Below the pieces are notes generated by a model that searched no databases, had not been told where the DNA came from, and worked only from the letters and a program-made list of their open reading frames with translations. This document shows, one piece after another, positions 47,506 to 52,907 of a stretch of 52,907 nt of DNA; position 1 is the stretch's first letter; every line of letters starts with the position of its first letter. Origin of the DNA: Gemmatimonadaceae bacterium (GTDB lineage: Bacteria > Gemmatimonadota > Gemmatimonadetes > Gemmatimonadales > Gemmatimonadaceae); assembly GCA_025931335.1 (NCBI GenBank), contig JAICNG010000018.1:1-52907 (forward strand), read 5' to 3'. A program made the translations under genes and the position numbers.

Positions 47506-48474
47506 ATGACGCAGCCCGAGCCTTCGGAACCGGCGACCGCGGTGATCGCCGTCGGTGGCAACGCGCTCGCCCCGGCATCAGCGCGGTCGAGCATCCACGA
47601 TCAATTCCGTCACACGCGCGCGGCGCTCGGACCGATCGTCGACCTGGCGCTCGATGGATGGAATCTGTGCATCGTGCACGGCAATGGGCCGCAGGTGGGC
47701 GACGAGCTGGTGAGAAACGAGCTGGCGCGCAGTGAGGTCACCGTCAATCCGCTGGGGGTGCTGGTGGCGGCGACCGCCGGGTGGATTGGCTACATGATTC
47801 AGCAGTCGCTCGAGAATGCCCTGCGGCGGCATGGCAGCGAGCGCGATGTCGCGACGATCATCACGCAGGTGCACGTGTCGCCCGACGATCCGGCGCTGAT
47901 GGAGCCGACGAAGTTCATCGGCCACGGCATTCCCGATGCACGAGCGCAGGCGTTGATCGCCGAGGGACAGGCGGTGACGCGGGATGCTCGAGGACGATGG
48001 CGGCGAGTGGTCGGCAGTCCGCGACCGATCGCGATTCACGAGCTCGACAGCATTCGGCGGCTCGTGGACGCGGGGACCATCGTCGTCGCGGGAGGCGGCG
48101 GGGGTGTGCCCGTCTACCGGGATGCCATTCTCGGGTGGGAAGGCCTGGACGCGGTCGTGGACAAGGATCTGGTCGCGGCCGTGCTGGCGCGGGATCTCGA
48201 TGCGAAGCTGCTGATCATCCTGACCGATGTCGACGCCGTCTACCTCGACTACGGCACGACCACGCAGCGCCGCGTCGAGCGCCTAACGGCCGACGAGGCC
48301 GAGCAGCTCGATGAGGCCGGCACGTTTGGTGAAGGGAGCATGAGTCCCAAGGTGCGGGCGGCGGTCGAGTTCGTGCGCCGAACCGGAGGGCGAGCGATCA
48401 TTACCGAGCTGAGCCGCGGCCGCGACGCGGTACGCGGAGAAGCGGGCACGACGATCACGGCGGAGAACCAGTGA
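47506..48474 (+). CDS. arcC: Carbamate kinase
   Basis: Reversibly transfers phosphate between carbamoyl phosphate and ADP. 322 residues of the amino-acid kinase fold: IAVGGNALAP, IVHGNGPQVGDELVRNE, PTKFIGHG, VVAGGGGGVPVYRD, VDKDLVAAVLARDLDAKLLIILTDVD and GSMSPKVRAAVEF. No arginine deiminase or ornithine carbamoyltransferase gene is nearby, so the arginine deiminase pathway is not implied. Instead it is coupled by GTGA to sucC. Ureide or oxamate breakdown are other known settings of carbamate kinases. Confidence 0.92.
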   Translation: MTQPEPSEPATAVIAVGGNALAPASARSSIHDQFRHTRAALGPIVDLALDGWNLCIVHGNGPQVGDELVRNELARSEVTVNPLGVLVAATAGWIGYMIQQSLENALRRHGSERDVATIITQVHVSPDDPALMEPTKFIGHGIPDARAQALIAEGQAVTRDARGRWRRVVGSPRPIAIHELDSIRRLVDAGTIVVAGGGGGVPVYRDAILGWEGLDAVVDKDLVAAVLARDLDAKLLIILTDVDAVYLDYGTTTQRRVERLTADEAEQLDEAGTFGEGSMSPKVRAAVEFVRRTGGRAIITELSRGRDAVRGEAGTTITAENQ

Positions 48475-49613
48475 ACATTCACGAGTACCAGGCGAAGGAA
48501 ATCTTTCGGAGCCACGGGATTCCGATCCCGCCTGGCGGCGTGGCGACGACGCCGGCCGAGGCCGAGGGGCTGGCGCGGCGCTATGCGAGCACCGTCGTCG
48601 TCAAGGCGCAAGTCCACGCCGGCGGCCGCGGCAAGGCGGGCGGTGTCAAGCTGGCCAAGACCCCGGAGGAGACCCGCGAGATCGCGTCGAAGATCCTCGG
48701 AATGCAGATCAAGGGGCTCACGGTTCACAAGGTGCTCGTCACGCCGGCCGCCGAGATCGCGACCGAGGCGTACGTCGGCATCATCGTCGACCGAGCGTCG
48801 AAGCGTCCCGTCTTCATGGTCAGCCCCGCCGGCGGCATCGACATCGAGGAGGTCGCCGCGAAGACCCCGGACAAGATCATGCGGCTGCCGGTCGACCCGG
48901 TGTATGGGCTGCTGCCCTTCCAGGCGCTGCAGATGGGGCTCTTCCTGTATGCGGACATCAAGCAGGCGCGCGCGGCCGCGAAGATCATGCAACAGCTCTA
49001 CGCGGCCTTCTGGGCGAGCGGCGCCTCGCTCGCCGAGATCAACCCGCTCGTGACCACGCCGACGGGAGACGTGGTCGCGCTCGACGCGAAGATGGTTCTC
49101 GACGACAACGAGCTCGACCGTCGTCCGGAGCTCGCACTCCTTCGCGACGAGACGGCCGAGGATCCCGCCGAGGTGCGCGCTCGTGAGGCGGGGCTCACCT
49201 TCATCAAGCTCGACGGCAACGTGGGGTGCGTCGTCAACGGCGCCGGGCTGGCCATGGCGACGATGGATCTCGTGAAGTACTACGGCGGCGAGCCGGCGAA
49301 CTTTCTCGACATTGGCGGCTCGTCGAACCCCGAGAAGGTCGTGGCCGCCCTCGAGATCATCACGAGCGATCCCCATGTGCGCTCGATTCTGTTCAACATC
49401 TTCGGCGGCATCACGCGCACCGATGACGTGGCCAACGGCATCGTCACCGCCACCCAGGCCTCACCGCTGAAGGTGCCGATCGTGATTCGATTGACCGGCA
49501 CCAACGAGGAGGTCGCGGTGAAGATCCTCCAGCAGCACGGCTTCTCGGCCATGACGGGGATGGATGCGGCCGTGCAGCGTGCCGTCGAGCTCGCCACCGG
49601 AGCCCGCACGTGA
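48471..49613 (+). CDS. sucC: Succinyl-CoA synthetase beta subunit
   Basis: ATP-grasp subunit that binds nucleotide and CoA-linked succinate in the TCA step producing ATP or GTP. 380 residues: [73 protein letters not shown] and the C-terminal [17 protein letters not shown] start overlaps the arcC stop by 4 bases. Nucleotide preference cannot be read with certainty. Confidence 0.95.
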   Translation: MNIHEYQAKEIFRSHGIPIPPGGVATTPAEAEGLARRYASTVVVKAQVHAGGRGKAGGVKLAKTPEETREIASKILGMQIKGLTVHKVLVTPAAEIATEAYVGIIVDRASKRPVFMVSPAGGIDIEEVAAKTPDKIMRLPVDPVYGLLPFQALQMGLFLYADIKQARAAAKIMQQLYAAFWASGASLAEINPLVTTPTGDVVALDAKMVLDDNELDRRPELALLRDETAEDPAEVRAREAGLTFIKLDGNVGCVVNGAGLAMATMDLVKYYGGEPANFLDIGGSSNPEKVVAALEIITSDPHVRSILFNIFGGITRTDDVANGIVTATQASPLKVPIVIRLTGTNEEVAVKILQQHGFSAMTGMDAAVQRAVELATGART

Positions 49614-50482
49614 GCATCTTCATCGACAACGCGACGCGTCTCATCGTGCAGGGCATCACCGGCCGCGATGGATCGTTTCACGCGAAGCAGATGATCGAGT
49701 ACGGCACGAAGGTCGTGGCAGGCGTCACGCCCGGGAAGGGCGGCCAGCGCTTCGAGAACACGGTGCCGATCTTCAACACGGTGGCCGACGCCGTGCGCGA
49801 GACGAAGGCCAACACCACGGTGATCTACGTCCCGCCCCCATTCGCCGCCGACGCAATGATGGAAGCGGCCGACGCCGGGCTTGCGCTGATCGTCTGCATT
49901 ACCGAGGGAGTTCCGGTACTCGACATGACGCGCGTCTACCCCTACGTGCAGGCGCGCGGCGCGCGACTCATCGGGCCGAACTGTCCGGGCCTCATTTCTC
50001 CCGGAGCGTCCAAGGTCGGCATCATTCCGGGACGCATCTGCGCGCCGGGCCCCATCGGGCTCGTCAGCCGGTCCGGGACGCTCACTTACGAGGTAGTGTA
50101 CCACCTCACCCGCGCGGGGCTGGGCCAGACGACATGCGTTGGCATTGGCGGTGATCCCATCAATGGCACGAACTTCATCGACTGTCTCGATGCATTCGAG
50201 CGCGATGCCGCGACGAAGGCCGTCGTCATGATCGGCGAGATCGGCGGGACGGATGAGCAGGAGGCCGCGCGCTTCGTGAAGGAGAAGATGAAGAAGCCGG
50301 TCGTCGGGTTCATCGCGGGCCAGACGGCGCCGCCTGGTCGCCGGATGGGACACGCCGGCGCTATTATTTCCGGCTCGGCCGGCACCGCCGCCGAGAAGAT
50401 CGCGGCGTTCGAGGATGCCGGCATGGGCGTGGCCAAGCGACCGATCGAGGTCGTGGACCTTCTCAAGAAGCGCGTTCGATGA
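49610..50482 (+). CDS. sucD: Succinyl-CoA synthetase alpha subunit
   Basis: CoA-binding subunit that is transiently phosphorylated on histidine. 290 residues: [54 protein letters not shown], and the phospho-acceptor His248 in [13 protein letters not shown] overlaps sucC by 4 bases. Paralogous to FdrA-type proteins that also lie next to carbamate kinases, but length, motifs and the adjacent full sucC fit true succinyl-CoA synthetase. Confidence 0.95.
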   Translation: MSIFIDNATRLIVQGITGRDGSFHAKQMIEYGTKVVAGVTPGKGGQRFENTVPIFNTVADAVRETKANTTVIYVPPPFAADAMMEAADAGLALIVCITEGVPVLDMTRVYPYVQARGARLIGPNCPGLISPGASKVGIIPGRICAPGPIGLVSRSGTLTYEVVYHLTRAGLGQTTCVGIGGDPINGTNFIDCLDAFERDAATKAVVMIGEIGGTDEQEAARFVKEKMKKPVVGFIAGQTAPPGRRMGHAGAIISGSAGTAAEKIAAFEDAGMGVAKRPIEVVDLLKKRVR

Positions 50483-51366
50483 AGCTGGCCGAGGTCGTCC
50501 GGGCCGATCGCGCGATCGTGCCGCTCGAGTCGAGCACGCTGCGCGAGGCCGCCGGAGCGCTCCAGGAGTGCCTGCTGGCAACGGGCGCGGTCGCATATCC
50601 GGAGCGGCTGGCGCAGCGCATCAACGAGTTCCGCGGCGAGGACATCGTCACGATGGGCGAGCGTGCCTTCCTCGTGCACGTGCGCACCGATGCCGTCCGA
50701 GAGCTCGCGGTGGCCATCGGTGTCGCCCCCCGCGACATCGCGCGCGAGCTGGGCGCCGAGGAGGTGCAGCACGCGCGGATCGCGCTGATGCTGGTCGCTC
50801 CGCCGCGCATGGCGGCCCGCTATCTCCAGGTACTTGGCGCCTTCGCCAAGCTGCTTTCCCGCCCGCAGACGGTCGAGCAGCTCCTCGCCGCGCCCGACGC
50901 GGAGGCGCTGGTGGCGCTGCCGGTGTTCTCCGAGATCGAGCTGCCGCGCCAGCTCGCCGTCGGCGACATCATGACCCAGCGCCCGCGCACCGCGACGCCG
51001 GACACGCCGCTGCGCGACGCCGCCCTGCAAATGGCGCGCGGCGGAATCTCTGCGCTTCCCGTGGTCGAGGAGAACGACGTGATCGTCGGCATGCTCGCCG
51101 AGCGCGATCTCCTGCGGAATTTGCTGGGGAGCTACCTCCAGGGCGATTCGCCGCCTCGCCCAACGCCCGACGGCGTGAACGCCCGCCGCGCCGTTCGCGA
51201 CGCGATGACGCGGCAGGTCCTGTGCGTCTCGCCCGAGCAGCCGCTCGCGGAAGTCGCCTCACTCATGATCAACAAGGACGTGGAGCAAGTGCCCGTGGTA
51301 CGCGAAGGCCGCCTGGTCGGCTTTCTCACACGGGGCGACATCGTCCGCAAGCTCATTGGATGGTGA
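50479..51366 (+). CDS. PTS EIIA(2)-like domain fused to a CBS-domain pair
   Basis: 295 residues. About residues 1-145 follow the layout of PtsN/EIIA type 2: LAEVV...A start, the [34 protein letters not shown] stretch matching the family's pre-active-site helix pair, and His67 in FLVHVRTD at the site of the phospho-histidine. About 155-295 are two CBS motifs (VGDIMTQRP...[21 protein letters not shown] and VRDAMTRQV...[19 protein letters not shown]) that normally bind adenine nucleotides. No PTS EI or HPr gene is seen. ATG overlaps the sucD stop, so it is expressed with the succinyl-CoA synthetase. A sensor of energy state is a reasonable inference; function is not established. Confidence 0.8.
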   Translation: MKLAEVVRADRAIVPLESSTLREAAGALQECLLATGAVAYPERLAQRINEFRGEDIVTMGERAFLVHVRTDAVRELAVAIGVAPRDIARELGAEEVQHARIALMLVAPPRMAARYLQVLGAFAKLLSRPQTVEQLLAAPDAEALVALPVFSEIELPRQLAVGDIMTQRPRTATPDTPLRDAALQMARGGISALPVVEENDVIVGMLAERDLLRNLLGSYLQGDSPPRPTPDGVNARRAVRDAMTRQVLCVSPEQPLAEVASLMINKDVEQVPVVREGRLVGFLTRGDIVRKLIGW

Positions 51367-51368
51367 AC

Positions 51369-51797
51369 ATGGCAGGTTCGCGTACGCTCGCGATCATCAA
51401 GCCCGACGCGTTCGGTGCGGGGAAGGCGGGGAAGATCATCGCGCACCTCGAGGGGCAGGGGTTCTCGGTGGTCGCCGCCCGCGTCATGCGGCTGACGCAG
51501 GCGCAAGCGGAGGAGTTTTACGCCGTGCACCGTGAACGTCCCTTCTACCGCTCTCTCGTCTCGTTCATGACGTCCGGCCCGTGCATGCCGCTCCTTCTGG
51601 AGAAGGGGAGCGCCGTCGCTGCCTATCGCGAAGCGATCGGCGCCACCGATCCCGCCGAGGCGAAGCCTGGCACGGTGCGCAAGCTCTTCGCGGAGTCGAA
51701 GGAGCGGAACGCGGTGCACGGCTCCGACTCCGACGAGAACGCCGAGCGGGAGGCGAGGTTTTTCTTCTCCGAGGCCGAGGTGCTGGCGGCGCGGTAG
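51369..51797 (+). CDS. ndk: Nucleoside diphosphate kinase
   Basis: Balances nucleoside triphosphates through a phospho-histidine. 142 residues from ATG 51369; the longer starts at 51360 and 51363 (the latter overlapping the previous stop) are possible. [11 protein letters not shown] with Lys11, and the active His117 in RNAVHGSDS. Normal family length. Position after sucD is suggestive: NDK and succinyl-CoA synthetase are known to associate physically in some bacteria. Confidence 0.94.
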   Translation: MAGSRTLAIIKPDAFGAGKAGKIIAHLEGQGFSVVAARVMRLTQAQAEEFYAVHRERPFYRSLVSFMTSGPCMPLLLEKGSAVAAYREAIGATDPAEAKPGTVRKLFAESKERNAVHGSDSDENAEREARFFFSEAEVLAAR

Positions 51798-51806
51798 GAG
51801 AATCCG

Positions 51807-51850
51807 AGCGCTTTTCCAGCGCTTTTCCAGCGCCTTTCCGGCGCCCTCGG
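51807..51850. repeat. Tandem 11-base repeat, about four units
   Basis: AGCGCTTTTCC (51807-51817), AGCGCTTTTCC (51818-51828), AGCGCCTTTCC (51829-51839) and a degraded fourth copy GGCGCCCTCGG (51840-51850), in the 127-base gap between ndk and the DUF4956 gene. Confidence 0.8.
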
Positions 51851-51924
51851 TTTACTTGTCGCCTCTCGCGTTTTCCCCCCGCGCCGCATAGTATCGCCAC
51901 ACACGCGCCCGACGAGGGGATCGC

Positions 51925-52907
51925 ATGGCCAGGGGACGGACTTCGGGGTCGAGCCGTCGTGTTAGCCGACTATCGATTGGGGTGCCGCTGCGCGTCATCG
52001 CGTACTACGCAGTGCTCGCGCTCGCGGTCGCGCTCGCCGTGCGATGGCTGCCGCCCGTCTCGCTGAGCGAGCTTCTCGAGCCGCGCGGCGCACCCGAGAG
52101 CACACTCCCCGGCGTACCGGACGAGATGCGCGGCGCCCTGGCTGCGAGCATCGCGATGATCGCCGCGGCGCTCCTCACGCTGCCGGTCGCCTGGATCTAC
52201 ACCTTTACGCACGAGCGGCGCGGCTTTCGACAGTCCGTCGTTCACTCCCTGCTGCTCCTGCCGGTCGTCGTGGCCGGCGTGGTCGTCCTCGTCAAGAACA
52301 GCATCCCGCTCGCGTTCAGCCTCGCGGGCATCGTCGCCGCCGTTCGCTTCCGGAACACCCTCGAGGACAGCAAGGACGCCGTCCACGTGTTCCTCTCGAC
52401 CGGGATCGGCCTCGCCGCCGGCGTCAGCCTGCCGGTCGCGGCGGCGCTGTCGGTGATCTTCAACGTCCTCATTGTCACGCTCTGGCTCACCGACTTCGCG
52501 CGCACCCCCGCGCGCACCGCGGCGCGAGATGCGCGGCGGCGGCTCGAGCGCTCGCTCGCGGCCGCCAACCGCACCGGCGAGTTCATCGCGCGTCTCGACG
52601 CCGACCTGCTGTCGACGCTGCCGCCGACACAGCTCGAGGCGCTCGCCGACCGCGCCTGGCGTCGCCGCAAGCGCGCAGCACCCGAGCTCGACGGCCTCGG
52701 GAAGAAGAACGCCGACACGCTCCTGCGCCTTCGCACGACCGACGTCGAGCGCCTGCGTCCGCTCATCGAGCCGGTGCTCGATGCGCGCGCGAAGGCGGTG
52801 CGGTTTGGCGGTGTCGTTCACGAGCCCGACGGCGTCGACTGGGTAGAATACCGGCTGGGGCTCAAGCGGTCGGAGACGGCCACCACGTTCCTCAACGCGC
52901 TTCGCGA
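51925..52907 (+). CDS. DUF4956-family membrane protein (3' end outside window)
   Basis: The frame starts at ATG 51925 with a GAGGGGA ribosome site 5 bases upstream and runs off the right edge; 327 residues are visible. Helices are predicted at about 22-42, 70-92, 105-125 and 160-190. The signature region VKNSIPLAFSLAGIVAAVRFRN-TLEDSKDAVHVFLSTGIGLAAG matches DUF4956 as I know it. A long Arg-rich cytoplasmic segment follows (RDARRRLERSLAAANRTGEF). Function unknown; in other bacteria members lie beside polyphosphate VTC-type genes, which cannot be checked here. Confidence 0.7.
   Translation, partial: MARGRTSGSSRRVSRLSIGVPLRVIAYYAVLALAVALAVRWLPPVSLSELLEPRGAPESTLPGVPDEMRGALAASIAMIAAALLTLPVAWIYTFTHERRGFRQSVVHSLLLLPVVVAGVVVLVKNSIPLAFSLAGIVAAVRFRNTLEDSKDAVHVFLSTGIGLAAGVSLPVAAALSVIFNVLIVTLWLTDFARTPARTAARDARRRLERSLAAANRTGEFIARLDADLLSTLPPTQLEALADRAWRRRKRAAPELDGLGKKNADTLLRLRTTDVERLRPLIEPVLDARAKAVRFGGVVHEPDGVDWVEYRLGLKRSETATTFLNALR

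Noticed and set aside
47506-50482. fdrA-type oxamate/allantoin cluster instead of sucCD
   Set aside because: sucC and sucD have full length and standard catalytic motifs of succinyl-CoA synthetase, and no allantoin genes are nearby.

Overview
This window is about 53 kb of GC-rich bacterial chromosome, almost fully coding, with 51 protein genes on the + strand and one (dcd) on the - strand. I see no rRNA, tRNA, CRISPR array, insertion sequence or prophage. Core metabolic content, very high GC, a one-piece diheme type-B SdhC and TAnnTT-type -10 boxes suggest an FCB-group bacterium, most like Gemmatimonadota. That assignment is inference from gene style, not a database result.

Layout, left to right. 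(1) The 3' end of a secreted PKD/PxKF protein. (2) gltA, icd and pepA, then an outer-membrane plug-like protein. (3) A very long co-directional run from yicC to carA: yicC-gmk-rpoZ-coaBC-udg-dnaB-radA-ispD-tsaC/sua5-arginine phosphatase-aroE-comF-gap-pgk-tpiA-secG-carA. Most junctions are 1-4 base stop/start overlaps (ATGA, GTGA, TGATG). (4) An HU-like gene with its own promoter and terminator-like hairpin, then moaD-moaE-moaA for molybdopterin. (5) A 308-base gap holding a 196-base inverted-repeat element. (6) mdh-sdhC-sdhA-sdhB, a small tail-anchored protein, and dcd on the opposite strand. (7) A second inverted-repeat element, a Crp/Fnr-like palindrome, and a complete 14-gene complex I operon nuoA-N. 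(8) A phosphohexomutase and a UPF0182 membrane protein. (9) A carbamate kinase-sucC-sucD-EIIA/CBS-ndk operon. (10) The 5' part of a DUF4956 membrane protein.

Together the genes encode much of an aerobic energy system: lower glycolysis (gap, pgk, tpiA), TCA steps (gltA, icd, sucCD, sdhCAB, mdh) and NADH dehydrogenase I, plus cofactor synthesis (CoA, molybdopterin, isoprenoid), replication/repair (dnaB, radA, udg) and nucleotide supply (gmk, dcd, ndk, carA).

The least ordinary signals are: two intergenic inverted repeats whose arms are built of short tandem units (9-mers and 7-mers), each in front of a respiratory operon; a GTGA-N6-TCAC palindrome just upstream of nuoA; five promoters sharing TTGnnn-N17-TAnnTT; a context-restricted GTTAGG motif; histidine-rich segments in NuoL and NuoE; an EIIA-CBS fusion inside the sucCD operon; and a predicted protein-arginine phosphatase. 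I did not find a clear new defence or mobile system.
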